Positions 35,081 to 43,695 of a stretch of 64,000 nucleotides of DNA are shown here, one piece after another. How positions within the stretch are numbered: the first letter of the stretch is position 1; each line of letters begins with the position of its first letter. Where the stretch lies: positions 124,001 through 188,000 of the forward strand of contig JANQPB010000044.1 in assembly GCA_028285495.1 (NCBI GenBank), in the 5' to 3' direction. The notes beneath the pieces are model-generated. The model was not told where the DNA came from. It searched no databases and saw nothing but the letters and a program-made list of their open reading frames with translations. Position numbers and translations under genes: made by a program. The stretch comes from Acidimicrobiales bacterium (GTDB taxonomy: Bacteria > Actinomycetota > Acidimicrobiia > Acidimicrobiales > SZUA-35).

Positions 35081-35854
35081 TCAGAACTTGCCCGAGTTGA
35101 CCGACTCCTCGGGCGACGGCACCGGCTCGCTGTTGTCCCAGTGCTCGACCACCTTGCCGTCCTCCAGGCGGAAGATGTCGACCTGGGCGAGTGGATCGCC
35201 GTTCCAGTTGGCCCGACACAGCGTGGCCACGAAGTTGCCACGACCGACGCAGAGCACCAGCTCGTCATAGTTGAGCGGGCGATCGGGGTCCTGGACCAGG
35301 GCGGCGAAGTGATCGCGCCCGTCGCCGACCTCGGGGTTGTGCTGGAGGTAGTCCGCAGCGATGTAGTCGGCGAGGTTGGCCGCCGTGGCCCCGACGGCCA
35401 GGCAATCGGCGATCAGGCCACGGACGACCGCCTTGTTGGCCTCGGTCCGGTCGAGGTCGGCGATCTCGGTCGAGCCGTCGATCTGGGTGCGCCCGGACGG
35501 GTTGGGCCCGGCGACGGCGGCGATGACGTCCCAGTGCTCGACGATCCTGTCGTCCTCGTCGGTGTCGAAGAAGTCGGTGGTGACCCACTCGGCCTCGCCG
35601 TCGTTGATGTTCTGGTAGGCCTGCAGGAACACGTACCGGCCGTCCTCCCAGCCTCGGACGATGCGGATGTCGCGGACCGGGTTGCGCTCCAGGAAGTCCT
35701 CGAAGAACTCGACGAATCCCTCGATGCCGTCGCGCACCCCGGTGCTGTGCTGGGTGTAGCGGTCGCCGGTGTAGGCGGTGACCGCCTCCCTGGCCCGGCC
35801 CTCGAGGATCCCCTCGAGGTAGAGGTTCTTGGCGTTGTCGAGCTTGCGGCCCAT
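35081..35854 (-). CDS. Tandem SnoaL/NTF2-like protein between boxB and boxC
   Basis: A 257-residue protein built of two SnoaL-like units. The first (about 1-125) has KNLYLEGILEGRAREAVTAY, YTQHSTGVRDGIEGFVEFF and DFFDTDEDDRIVEHWDVIAAV. The second (about 135-250) has VVRGLIADCLAVGATAANLAD, YIAADYLQHNPEVGDGRDHF and VDIFRLEDGKVVEHWDNSEPV. Each unit holds the Tyr/His/Asp pocket and the closing E-H-W-D strand. Relatives are small-molecule cyclases, isomerases or dehydratases. Its position inside the box cluster suggests it acts on an epoxide or ring-opened CoA intermediate, which is inference. Start ATG 35854 has GGGAGG upstream. Confidence 0.78.
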   Translation of the reverse strand: MGRKLDNAKNLYLEGILEGRAREAVTAYTGDRYTQHSTGVRDGIEGFVEFFEDFLERNPVRDIRIVRGWEDGRYVFLQAYQNINDGEAEWVTTDFFDTDEDDRIVEHWDVIAAVAGPNPSGRTQIDGSTEIADLDRTEANKAVVRGLIADCLAVGATAANLADYIAADYLQHNPEVGDGRDHFAALVQDPDRPLNYDELVLCVGRGNFVATLCRANWNGDPLAQVDIFRLEDGKVVEHWDNSEPVPSPEESVNSGKF

Positions 35855-35982
35855 CGGTGGCCTCCCGTTCCGTCGATCGTCGCCCTCCATCGTCTCCACC
35901 GCCGGTCGGCGTCGAAAGGTGGAATCGGGACCGCACATGGTCGATTCCGGACAGCTGCTGGGACCGGGCGCTGGCGGGCGAC

Positions 35983-37677
35983 TCAGACGCGGCGGCGGTC
36001 GAAGTCGGGTCGCGACCCGGTCCCGAACCGCTGGAGCGCACCCTCGGGGCCGACCGCGTTGGGGCGCTGGAAGATCCAGTTCTGCCAGGCGGTGAGTCGG
36101 GCGAAGATCTTGGTCTCCAGCGTCTCGGGGCCGACGAAGCGATGGTTGGCCTCCATCCCGGTCAGGGCGTCGGGCGAGAAGCTGGCCCGCTCCTCGATCA
36201 TGACCCGGATCTCGTCCTCCCAGTCGATGTCGTCCATGGCCGCGGTGACGAGGCCGACCTCCTCGGCCTCGGGTCCGTCGAGCGCCCGGCCGACCTCGGC
36301 GGCCGCCACAGCGAGGTCGGCCGGCCGTCCCCAGAAGCGGCTGGCCAGCCGGCTCAGCCCGTTGCCCATCGGCAGGCCGTCGAGGTTCAGCGACGACAGC
36401 TCGAGGGTCGGCGCCGGCAGCTCGGTGTCGCGGTCGGGGTCCTCCCAGGTGCCCTCCAGCATGTAGCTGCGGTCGGCGGCCAGGGCCAGCTCGACCAGGA
36501 GCCCGGCGAAGCAGCTCCCTGGCTCGATCAGGGCGAACAGCGACCGGGCCGACACGTCGAGCCGCTTGAGCACCCGGGCCCACAGCAGCCGGACCTCCCG
36601 GGCCAGCCAGTGCTCGGGTCCGTCGGGCGGGGGCACGATGACCGATTCGGCGGCCAGCACCGCCGCCGGGTCGCCGCTGGTGGCCAGCAGCCAGGTCCCG
36701 ACCTCGGGCTCGTTGAACCGGAGGTGGAGGATGGCGTCGTCGAGGTCCCGGGCCGCGGCCAGCACCCAGGCCTCGGCCCCGGCCGCGACCAGCTCGTCCG
36801 GTGTCGACGGTTGGGGATCGGCCGGCGCTTCGACGGTGATCGTCGCCGCCCGCAGCTGACGGTCGATCGCCACCGACACGGTGGACCAGCGCAGGCCATC
36901 GGCCGTCTCGACCCGTTCGATCGGGGTGAGGGCCACACCGGGCCCGTCCTCGGCCCCGGCGCCCCGATCGGCGGACTCGACCCGGGCCGCCGCCCGCTCG
37001 GCCACCAGGTCGTCGAACGCAGAGGCGGGGGCCACCGCATCGACCAGTCCCCACTCCACGGCCTGCCTGCCCCGGATGCCTTCGGTTCGGGTGGCGAAGG
37101 CGTCGGCCCGGTCGCGTCGGACATGGCGCTTGTCGACCACCCGGGTCAGGCCCCCGGTGCCGGGCAGGACGGCCAGCAGCGGCACCTCGGGCAGCGACAC
37201 CGCGGAGGACCGGTCGTCGACGAGCAGGATCTCGTCACAGGCCAGCGCCAGCTCGTAGCCCCCGCCGGCCGCAGTGCCGTTGACCGCGGCGATCCAGACC
37301 TGCCCGGAGTTGGCGGTGGCGTCCTCGATCGAGTTGCGGGTCTCGTTGGTCAACTTGCAGAAGTTGACCTTGTGGGCGTGCGACGAGGTGGCCAGCATCT
37401 GGATGTTGGCGCCGGCGCAGAAGATCTTGTCGAGCCCGCCGGTCACCACGACGGCGCGAACCTCGGGGTGCTCGAAGCGAAGCCGCTCCAGCAGGTCCCG
37501 CAGCTCGATGTCGACGCTCAGGTCGTACGAGTTCGTCTTGAGCTCGTAGTCGCCGGCCCGGAGACCGCCATCGGGGTCGACGGCGAGCGTCACCGTCGCC
37601 ACCGGCCCGTCGTTGGTGACGGTCCAGTGCCGGTAGCGGTCCGGCTCGGTCCTGGCGTCGACGAAGGGCTCACTCAT
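35983..37677 (-). CDS. boxC: Benzoyl-CoA-dihydrodiol lyase BoxC
   Basis: A 564-residue crotonase-superfamily enzyme of the full BoxC length, longer than ordinary enoyl-CoA hydratases. The N-terminal half has LAVDPDGGLRAGDYELKTNSYDLSVDIEL, VVVTGGLDKIFCAGANIQML (oxyanion hole) and VNGTAAGGGYELALACDEI. The C-terminal half has IEPGSCFAGLLVELALAADR and the ending FARLTAWQNWIFQRPNAVG. It opens the ring of 2,3-epoxybenzoyl-CoA to a dihydro-muconyl semialdehyde-CoA with loss of formate. The ATG at 37677 lies eight bases after the TAGACT hexamer, so the mRNA is nearly leaderless. No ribosome site is visible. Confidence 0.93.
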   Translation of the reverse strand: MSEPFVDARTEPDRYRHWTVTNDGPVATVTLAVDPDGGLRAGDYELKTNSYDLSVDIELRDLLERLRFEHPEVRAVVVTGGLDKIFCAGANIQMLATSSHAHKVNFCKLTNETRNSIEDATANSGQVWIAAVNGTAAGGGYELALACDEILLVDDRSSAVSLPEVPLLAVLPGTGGLTRVVDKRHVRRDRADAFATRTEGIRGRQAVEWGLVDAVAPASAFDDLVAERAAARVESADRGAGAEDGPGVALTPIERVETADGLRWSTVSVAIDRQLRAATITVEAPADPQPSTPDELVAAGAEAWVLAAARDLDDAILHLRFNEPEVGTWLLATSGDPAAVLAAESVIVPPPDGPEHWLAREVRLLWARVLKRLDVSARSLFALIEPGSCFAGLLVELALAADRSYMLEGTWEDPDRDTELPAPTLELSSLNLDGLPMGNGLSRLASRFWGRPADLAVAAAEVGRALDGPEAEEVGLVTAAMDDIDWEDEIRVMIEERASFSPDALTGMEANHRFVGPETLETKIFARLTAWQNWIFQRPNAVGPEGALQRFGTGSRPDFDRRRV

Positions 37678-37685
37678 GGCCGGTC

Positions 37686-37713
37686 AGTCTACAAATCGAT
37701 CGCAATCCGTCAA
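37686..37713 (-). promoter_or_regulatory. Promoter of boxC, sister of the boxB promoter
   Basis: Minus-strand TTGACG and TAGACT with a 16-base spacer, identical hexamers and spacing to the boxB promoter. The spacer carries an imperfect version of the palindrome (plus strand AATCGATCGCAATCC, 37694-37708). Transcription would begin at or next to the boxC ATG. Confidence 0.6.
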
Positions 37714-37771
37714 GAACATGTAGAACGTGGGGGCGGAGGCGCCCACCGGCTGACCGGTGATCGCCCGAGGC

Positions 37772-39007
37772 TCAGGACGGGGCGCTCCACGGGTAGGAGT
37801 CGCGGCCGCCGTAGGTGGTGTCGTTGGCCAGCAGGCGATCGCGGATCGGTCCGGCCGCAGTGGCGTCGAGGCAGGTCATCGCCATCGCCATCGCCCCCTC
37901 GACCGTGGCCCTGTCGGCCTCGCCGGTCGCGCAGTGGGCGGTGAACTCGGGCTGGTGGTTGACCGCCGGGGCACAGTCGAGGCCGATGCTCGGGTGGATC
38001 GTCGGCATCAGCAGCGACACGTTGGCCATGTCGGTCGAGGCCGCACCCTTGGTGGCCCGGGGGGCGAACGTGCGGCCGAGCGTCTCGGCGTTGGCCCGGT
38101 AGGCCACCGCCAGGTCCTCGTCGTGGCGGAACTCGGAGTAGGGGGCCGCCTTGATCTCCTTCTCGAGCCTGGCCCCGGTTGCCAGCGCCCCGGCCTCGAA
38201 GCAGCGCTCGATCCTGGCCTGCAGCTTGTGCATCGCCTCGAGGTCGGGGGCCCGGACGATGTACTGGGCGATCGCCTCCGACGGCACGATGTTCGGCGCC
38301 TCGCCGCCGTCGATCACGATGCCGTGGACCTGATCGCCCGGTTCGAGGTGCTGGCGCAACAGCCCGATCGCCACCTGGGAGACGGTGATGGCGTCGGCGG
38401 CGTTGATGCCGATCTGGGGGGCCATCGAGGCATGGGCCGGCTTGCCGTGGAAGTGGTAGTCGCAGTGGGTCGAGGCGAGCGTCGGGAAGATGTCGCTCTC
38501 CATCGGCGCCGGGTGGATCATCATCGCCGCGTGCAGGCCGTCGAACTCACCGGCCTCCAACATGACCACCTTGCCGGCGCCGCCCTCCTCGGCCGGCGTG
38601 CCGAGCACCCGGATCGTGAGGTCGAGGTCGTCGGCGATCTCGGCCAGGCCGAGCCCGGCCCCGATGGCCGATGCGGCGATCATGTTGTGGCCGCAGGCGT
38701 GGCCCATCTTCGGCAGGGCGTCGTACTCGGCGCAGATGCCGATCGTCAGCGAGCCGGAACCGATCGTGGCCACGAACGAGGTGTCGAGCCCGGCCACGCC
38801 GGTGGCCACGTCGAAGCCGGCCTTGTCGAGCACCTGGCAGCAGGCATCGGCCGCCCGGACCTCCTCGAACGCCAGCTCGGGATGCTCCCAGATCTCGTGC
38901 GACAGCCCGATCACGGTGTCGGACGCCGCCTCGATCGCGACCCTGGCCGACTCCTTCGCCCGGTCGGTGAGGTCCCTGGTCGGTCCGTGTTCGTGTCCGT
39001 TCGCCAT
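37772..39007 (-). CDS. M20-family amidohydrolase/peptidase
   Basis: A 411-residue zinc amidohydrolase. HEIWEHPELAFEEVRAAD opens the catalytic domain, then ICAEYDALPKMGHACGHNM (His and the bridging Asp region), RVLGTPAEEGGAGKVV (Glu base), and a dimerisation insert with YHFHGKPAHASMAPQIGINA. The later HQPEFTAHCATGEAD supplies the last metal His. The insert wording is nearest to PM20D2/AbgB-like members, which cut amide bonds of aromatic or amino-acyl amides. Beside the box genes it could release benzoate from an N-benzoyl compound, but this is inference. ATG 39007 sits six bases after TACGGT. Confidence 0.8.
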   Translation of the reverse strand: MANGHEHGPTRDLTDRAKESARVAIEAASDTVIGLSHEIWEHPELAFEEVRAADACCQVLDKAGFDVATGVAGLDTSFVATIGSGSLTIGICAEYDALPKMGHACGHNMIAASAIGAGLGLAEIADDLDLTIRVLGTPAEEGGAGKVVMLEAGEFDGLHAAMMIHPAPMESDIFPTLASTHCDYHFHGKPAHASMAPQIGINAADAITVSQVAIGLLRQHLEPGDQVHGIVIDGGEAPNIVPSEAIAQYIVRAPDLEAMHKLQARIERCFEAGALATGARLEKEIKAAPYSEFRHDEDLAVAYRANAETLGRTFAPRATKGAASTDMANVSLLMPTIHPSIGLDCAPAVNHQPEFTAHCATGEADRATVEGAMAMAMTCLDATAAGPIRDRLLANDTTYGGRDSYPWSAPS

Positions 39008-39013
39008 GACCCA

Positions 39014-39019
39014 ACCGTA
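39014..39019 (-). promoter_or_regulatory. Putative -10 element of a leaderless promoter
   Basis: Minus-strand TACGGT followed by TGGGTC and the ATG of the M20 amidohydrolase at 39007. Confidence 0.45.
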
Positions 39020-39144
39020 CCGGAGGTGCCGTCGCCACATCGAGGGCGGCGGCCGGGTCGGCCGGCCGGGAGACCCTGTTGGCCTCCGGGGGTGCTGTGG
39101 TACGTTCGGGCCGGCCCCCGGCCCCTCCCCTGGCACCAGACGAG

Positions 39145-39987
39145 ATGACCTCCCGCTCCGACGACCGCGACCTCCGGCCCCGGCGAGGCGACAGTGCCAA
39201 GTCGGTGATGCTGACCGTGCTCGGCGAGTTCGTGCTGCCGTCCGGGGCCGGCGCGTGGAGCGGGACGCTGGTCGACGCCCTGACCGTCGCCGGCTACCGG
39301 GACCGGAACGCTCGGCAGGTGCTGAGCCGCCTCCGCGACGACGGCCGGATCGAGTCGTCACGCCAGGGTCGGCGGACCAGGTGGCACCTGACCGACGAGG
39401 GGCGGGCGCTGCTCGAGGCGGGGGCCGAGCGGATCTACCGCTTCGGTCGGCGGGCCGAGACGTGGGACGGCCGGTGGCTGCTGGTCCAGTGCTCGGTCCC
39501 CGAGGCCAAGCGCCGCGAGCGGCGGCTGCTGCAGACCCGACTGTCGTTCGAGGGCTTCGGGTTCCTCGCTCCGACCGTTGCCATCTCGCCGTACTGCGAT
39601 CGGGAGGTCGCAGCCAACCGGGTCCTGGCCGAGCTGGAACTCGATCGCCAGGCGGTGGTCATGGCCGGTACCACCGGCACCCTCTCCACCGACGACGTGA
39701 TCCTGGCCAGGGCCTGGGACCTCGACGGCCTGGCCACGGCCTACCGGGACTTCGTCGACCGGTTCGAGCCGGCCGATCCGGACGGCCCGGAAGCGTGCTT
39801 CGCCGAGCTGATCCACCTCGTCCACGCCTGGCGCCGCTTCCCGTTCCGCGACCCGGAGATCCCGGTGCAGCTCCTGCCCGACGACTGGATCGGGCTCCGG
39901 GCCCAGGGCCTGTTCGAGGAACGGCGGACCCGGTGGAGCCCCGAGGCCGTCACCTACTTCAAGGAGCTGGAGGCCGCCTGGTCCTGA
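39145..39987 (+). CDS. PaaX-family transcriptional regulator
   Basis: About 280 residues in the three-part PaaX layout. The N-terminal winged helix is SVMLTVLGEFVLPSGAGAWSGTLVDAL...NARQVLSRLRDDGRIESSRQGRRTRW. The central region starts WDGRWLLVQCSVPEAKRRER and has LSFEGFGFLAPTVAISPYCD. The C-terminal region has FVDRFEPADPDGPEACFAELIHLVHAWRRFPFRDPEIPVQLLPDDW. PaaX proteins repress phenylacetyl-CoA or related aromatic-CoA pathways and release DNA when the CoA thioester binds. Position next to boxB/boxC makes benzoyl-CoA a likely ligand. Start: ATG 39145 (MTSRSDDRD) is chosen; the frame also allows one at 39079. Divergent from the M20 gene. Confidence 0.85.
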   Translation: MTSRSDDRDLRPRRGDSAKSVMLTVLGEFVLPSGAGAWSGTLVDALTVAGYRDRNARQVLSRLRDDGRIESSRQGRRTRWHLTDEGRALLEAGAERIYRFGRRAETWDGRWLLVQCSVPEAKRRERRLLQTRLSFEGFGFLAPTVAISPYCDREVAANRVLAELELDRQAVVMAGTTGTLSTDDVILARAWDLDGLATAYRDFVDRFEPADPDGPEACFAELIHLVHAWRRFPFRDPEIPVQLLPDDWIGLRAQGLFEERRTRWSPEAVTYFKELEAAWS

Positions 39988-40036
39988 GCGGCCCCCGGCT
40001 GCGCCGACGTCGGCGACGTCGGACGACTCGGCGACG

Positions 40037-42316
40037 TCAGACGGTCGGCTCGGCGTCGGGGATGAGCCCGAGGTCGACCGCCCGCTCGACGATCGATGCC
40101 CGACCGGTGACGCCGAGCTTGTGGCGGATCGACGTCAGGTGCGTCTTGACCGTGTTCTCCGACACGTGGAGCTGCCGGGCCAGCTCGCGTCGGCTGAGCT
40201 GGTGGGGCAGCAGCACGAGAACCGCCCGCTCCCGATCGGTGAGCTCCCTGGCCCCGACGGGGAGGGCGTCGGCGTCGGGGGCGACGAAGCGGATCGCGTT
40301 CTCGGTTGCCCGCAGCCGCTCGTCGAAGCGGGGGTCGGGCAGCTCCTCCACGATGGTCCTCGCCGCCCGCAGCGCCGCCCTGGCCGCCTCCACCTCCGTC
40401 GTCTGGTGGAGGACGACCGCGTGCTGCAGCTCGATGGCCGCATCGTTGAGTGGCTCGCGCCGGTAGGCCGCCACCCGCCGGGCCGACGCCAGGGCCTCGG
40501 CCGCGTCGACGGGGCGGCCCGTCTCGCTCAGAGCGATCGATCGGGCGAGATGGGCGAGGACCGGAAGGTGGCTCGGTTCCTGGCTCGGCGTGATGAGGGC
40601 GAGCGCCTGGTCGGCGTGGGCCAGTGCCTCCTCGTGGTCGCCGACATCGACCGCCGCCATCGCCAGGTACTGGTAGCAGAACACCCGCTCCAGGGTCAGG
40701 GAGGCGTCGCTGTTCATGGCCAGGGCGTCGAGGGCGAACCGGCGGGCCTCGTCGGGCCGACCGGCCCAGTAGGCCGCCGAGGCCACCGCCGACCGGGCCG
40801 CCATCCGGGCCGCCTGCTCGCCGAAGACCATGCCCTCCCAACTCATGGCCGACCAGTCGATGGCCCGGTCGGCGTCCAGTGCCAGGTCGGTGTGTCGCAG
40901 CATCGCCCCGACGTCGCCGAGGTGTCGGGCCCGGTGGATGTCGACGGCCGGGGTGTGGATCTGGGCCAGGGCCAGCTCCGCCGGGGTCGCGCCGTTGGTC
41001 GCGGCCAGCTCGAGCCAGCGGTCGACATCGTCGTAGCGGCGCACGTTGAGGCTGAGCCAGGCCATGGCCGTCGCCGTCTCGGCCCGACGCTCGTGGCGGG
41101 GACCGAGCCCGTCGACCCAGCCGGCGACGGTGCCGAAGTGGCCGGCGTTGGCGTACTGCAGGAAGGTGTCGAGGATCAGCGCCTCGGCTCGGCCGGTGTC
41201 GCCGGATGCGATGGCGTGGTCGACGGCCTCCTCGTGGTCGCGGCGGCCCTCGAACCAGCGGGAGGCCCGATCGTGGAGCCCGGCAACCTGCTCGGGGTGG
41301 TTCTCCCGGAGCGACGAGCGCAGGTGCTCCCGGAACAGCGGGTGGTAGCGGAAGACGGTGGCCCCGTCGTCGAGGATCTCGGTGAAGACGTTCTCGGCCG
41401 CCAGCCGGCGGAGGGCGCGCAGGCTCCCGGCGCCCTCGGTGACCGCGTCGCACAGATCGGGGTGCAGCGTCGACAGGATGCTGGTGGCGAGCGCGAACGC
41501 CCGGTCGTCGTCGGACAGCCCGTCCATCGCCTCGGCCGCCAGGTACTCGTCGAGGTGGCGGGTGTCGCCGGTGAAGCGGGCCAGGCTGCTGGCCATGTCG
41601 GGCTCGTCCCGCAACGTGAGGCCGGCCAGGTAGAGCCCGACGGGCCAGCCCTCGGTCCGTCGCTCGAGGGCGACGAGCTGGTCGGCGGTGAGCTGGCCGA
41701 GGCCGAAGGCGGCGGCCAACAGTGCGGCCGACTCGTCGCGATCGAAGGCGAGGTCGGCGATCCTGGCCTCGGTCAGCAGGCCCTGGCTGCGCAGCCGACC
41801 GACCGGGAGCGGGAGGTCGTGGCGGGAGGCGGCGATGATGCGCAGATCGGTCAGCGGGTGTCGGAGCCAGTCGCCGACCGTGGCCTCGATCACGGCGTCG
41901 CCGACCGCCTGCACGTCGTCGAGTACGAGGACGACCCGGCGGGGGTGGCGCTCGACGGCCGAGCGCAGGGTGAGGGAGGCGGCGGCGACACCGTCGGCGC
42001 CGGAGGCGAGCTGCTCGTAGGCGGCGTCGGAGCCATCGACGCCGGCGTGGCAGAGCGAGGCGGCGAGGTAGGTCAGGAAGCGGACGGGATCGTCGTCGGC
42101 CGACTCCAGCGACAGCCAGGCCAGGTCGGCGTCGAGGCGGCCTGCCAACTGGGCTGCGAGCGTCGTCTTGCCGTAGCCGGCCGGGGCGACGATGGCGGTC
42201 AGCGCCGCCCGGGGCCGCACCAGATCGGCGACCAGCTCGCCCCGCTCGATGACACCGGCCGGCGGCCGGGGCGGCTGGAGCTTGGCCCAGACGAGCGGGA
42301 TCGGGGGCTCGATCAC
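40037..42316 (-). CDS. LAL/MalT-type LuxR-family transcriptional activator
   Basis: A 759-residue regulator. The N-terminal ATPase has Walker A IVAPAGYGKTTLAAQL (about 43-57), LVLDDVQAVGD as Walker B-like, and the STAND arrangement with GWPVGLYLAGLTLRDE. The middle 350 residues are helical repeat pairs (TPR-like). The C terminus ends with an HTH: ARELTDRERAVLVLLPHQLSRRELARQLHVSENTVKTHLTSI. Such proteins sense a small ligand, oligomerise with ATP and activate operons. The target is unknown; the nearest genes are PaaX (convergent) and SRPBCC (divergent). GTG start with GGAGG close upstream. The 258-base gap before the SRPBCC gene holds no gene. Confidence 0.85.
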   Translation of the reverse strand: MIEPPIPLVWAKLQPPRPPAGVIERGELVADLVRPRAALTAIVAPAGYGKTTLAAQLAGRLDADLAWLSLESADDDPVRFLTYLAASLCHAGVDGSDAAYEQLASGADGVAAASLTLRSAVERHPRRVVLVLDDVQAVGDAVIEATVGDWLRHPLTDLRIIAASRHDLPLPVGRLRSQGLLTEARIADLAFDRDESAALLAAAFGLGQLTADQLVALERRTEGWPVGLYLAGLTLRDEPDMASSLARFTGDTRHLDEYLAAEAMDGLSDDDRAFALATSILSTLHPDLCDAVTEGAGSLRALRRLAAENVFTEILDDGATVFRYHPLFREHLRSSLRENHPEQVAGLHDRASRWFEGRRDHEEAVDHAIASGDTGRAEALILDTFLQYANAGHFGTVAGWVDGLGPRHERRAETATAMAWLSLNVRRYDDVDRWLELAATNGATPAELALAQIHTPAVDIHRARHLGDVGAMLRHTDLALDADRAIDWSAMSWEGMVFGEQAARMAARSAVASAAYWAGRPDEARRFALDALAMNSDASLTLERVFCYQYLAMAAVDVGDHEEALAHADQALALITPSQEPSHLPVLAHLARSIALSETGRPVDAAEALASARRVAAYRREPLNDAAIELQHAVVLHQTTEVEAARAALRAARTIVEELPDPRFDERLRATENAIRFVAPDADALPVGARELTDRERAVLVLLPHQLSRRELARQLHVSENTVKTHLTSIRHKLGVTGRASIVERAVDLGLIPDAEPTV

Positions 42317-42574
42317 GCCTCCAGCGTGCCCGATCGGGGGCCCGACCGGACCACCCGAGGCCCGGATTCACCCGTCGGAGGCGCCGCCGGCCGGTGCCGT
42401 TTCACCCGGAGCCGGGCCGTCCGGCCGACGGGGCGTCATCACCGTCCGGTGCACGGGTGAACCTCGACGCCGGGCGATGTCGGGGCCCGGCCTGGCGGGT
42501 TGTGATGGGACCAGGAGGCGATCGAGGAGCGGTCGCCCGGCCCGAGCCGGGCCGACATCACGAGGAGATCCGCC

Positions 42575-43066
42575 ATGCAGTTCGAGAAGTCCATCGAGGT
42601 CGACGTCGACGCCGGCCGCCTGTGGGAGATCGTTGCCCACGACTTCGACCGGGTCGGCGAGTGGTCCTCCGCCGTGCAGGCGTCGGCCCCGAACCCCGAG
42701 GCGACGGCGCCGGACGGGGCCACGGTCGGCGGTCGGGTCTGCGCCACCACCTTCGGCGACATCCAGGAGACGTTCATCGACTACGACGAGGCGGCGAGGC
42801 GGTACACCTTCCGGGCGACCGGGCTGCCGTCGTACATCACGCTGGCCCAGAACACGGTCGAGGTGGTGCCGGCCGGGCCCGGCCGGTCATCGGTCAGCCT
42901 CGGCATCCGGATGGAGACCAACGCCGTCGGCAAGGTGATGGGACCGATGTTCGCCATCAAGCTGAAGAACACGCTCGACACGTTCCTGGTCGAGCTCAAG
43001 GACTTCGCCGAGCGGGGCGAGCTGTCGAACCGCAAGCACAAGCAGTTGGCCAAGGCCGGCCGGTGA
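42575..43066 (+). CDS. SRPBCC-family (START/Bet v1 fold) protein
   Basis: A 163-residue protein with the helix-grip fold for hydrophobic ligands. It opens with MQFEKSIEVDVDAGRLWEIVAHDFDRVGEWSSAV, the usual first strand and helices. It continues VGGRVCATTFGDIQETFIDYDEAARRYTFRA, and ends in the long helix MGPMFAIKLKNTLDTFLVELKDFAERGEL. Likely binds a lipid, polyketide or aromatic compound. Start ATG 42575 has GAGGAGAT upstream. A strong hairpin follows the stop. It is divergent from the LAL regulator, which may control it. Confidence 0.8.
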   Translation: MQFEKSIEVDVDAGRLWEIVAHDFDRVGEWSSAVQASAPNPEATAPDGATVGGRVCATTFGDIQETFIDYDEAARRYTFRATGLPSYITLAQNTVEVVPAGPGRSSVSLGIRMETNAVGKVMGPMFAIKLKNTLDTFLVELKDFAERGELSNRKHKQLAKAGR

Positions 43067-43087
43067 GCTCGGCGCTGCTCGACGATC

Positions 43088-43114
43088 TGCGGGGAGGGGC
43101 TGGCCCTCCCCGCA
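43088..43114 (+). terminator. Strong 11-bp hairpin after the SRPBCC gene
   Basis: TGCGGGGAGGG-gctgg-CCCTCCCCGCA, a perfect 11-bp stem with 5-base loop, 22 bases after the SRPBCC stop. No T-run. Confidence 0.65.
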
Positions 43115-43150
43115 GTTGATGCACTGCTCGGGGAAACGCTCGGCCGCGAC

Positions 43151-43560
43151 GATCGGCTGCCGATCGGGATGGACCTGGTGAGGGACCCCGAGACGCTGGT
43201 CCGGGCCTACGACGACGAGGCCGGCGTGACCGCCGAGTTCAACCGCGACCTGATCCGGGTGATCGGGCGGGAGCTCTCCCTCGACGACGCCGCCCTCGAT
43301 CCGGCCTGGTTCGACCATCGGGCGGTGTGGAACGGAAGGCGTCGTGGATCGAGATGCACCTCGTCGCCGACCGGCGCATCGACGTGGCCCTGGCCAACGA
43401 TCTCGTGCTCCGCCTCGACCCGGGTGACCGCCTCCTGACCGAGGTGTCCGCCACGTTCACGGTCGACGCCGCCAGGACCGAGCTGGCGGCGGCGGGGATG
43501 GTGGCGGCCGGGCTCTGGAGCGACGGGCGGTACCTGCCTGGTCTCTGGCGCCGGGCCGAC
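43151..43560 (+). pseudogene. EgtD (histidine N-alpha-methyltransferase) C-terminal relic with a frameshift
   Basis: One frame reads IGMDLVRDPETLVRAYDDEAG, VTAEFNRDLIRVIGRELS and WFDHRAVWN. The next frame then continues SWIEMHLVADRRIDVAL, LTEVSATFTVDAARTEL and DGRYLPGLW. Together this is the last third of EgtD, the SAM enzyme that trimethylates histidine to hercynine for ergothioneine, whose hallmark is 'KDp.vLv.AYdDa.GVTA.FN'. The first 200 residues with the SAM site are missing and a one-base shift near 43327 breaks the rest. A GTG at 43327 keeps the second frame open into the next flavoprotein gene. The function must be lost here; an intact copy may exist elsewhere. Confidence 0.75.
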
Positions 43561-43695
43561 AGAGCCCTCGCGGCGACGACCGTCGTCCTGGCCGCCGATC
43601 CTGCTCGGTTCCCGGCCGGATCCGGGGCCGGACCGGCACCCGCTTCGACCGGCCGACGCAGCCTCGACTACACCGGGGTCGGGAAGGGGGACCCC

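Noticed and set aside
35857-37944. Long plus-strand frame across boxC
   Set aside because: Low-complexity Gly/Arg/Val sequence; BoxC on the minus strand is unambiguous.
39990-40045. Short direct repeats of GACGTCGGC-like sequence
   Set aside because: Only a few imperfect copies between convergent genes; composition alone could produce them.
40121-42460. Long plus-strand frame across the LAL regulator
   Set aside because: Antisense shadow of a gene with clear Walker A and HTH motifs.
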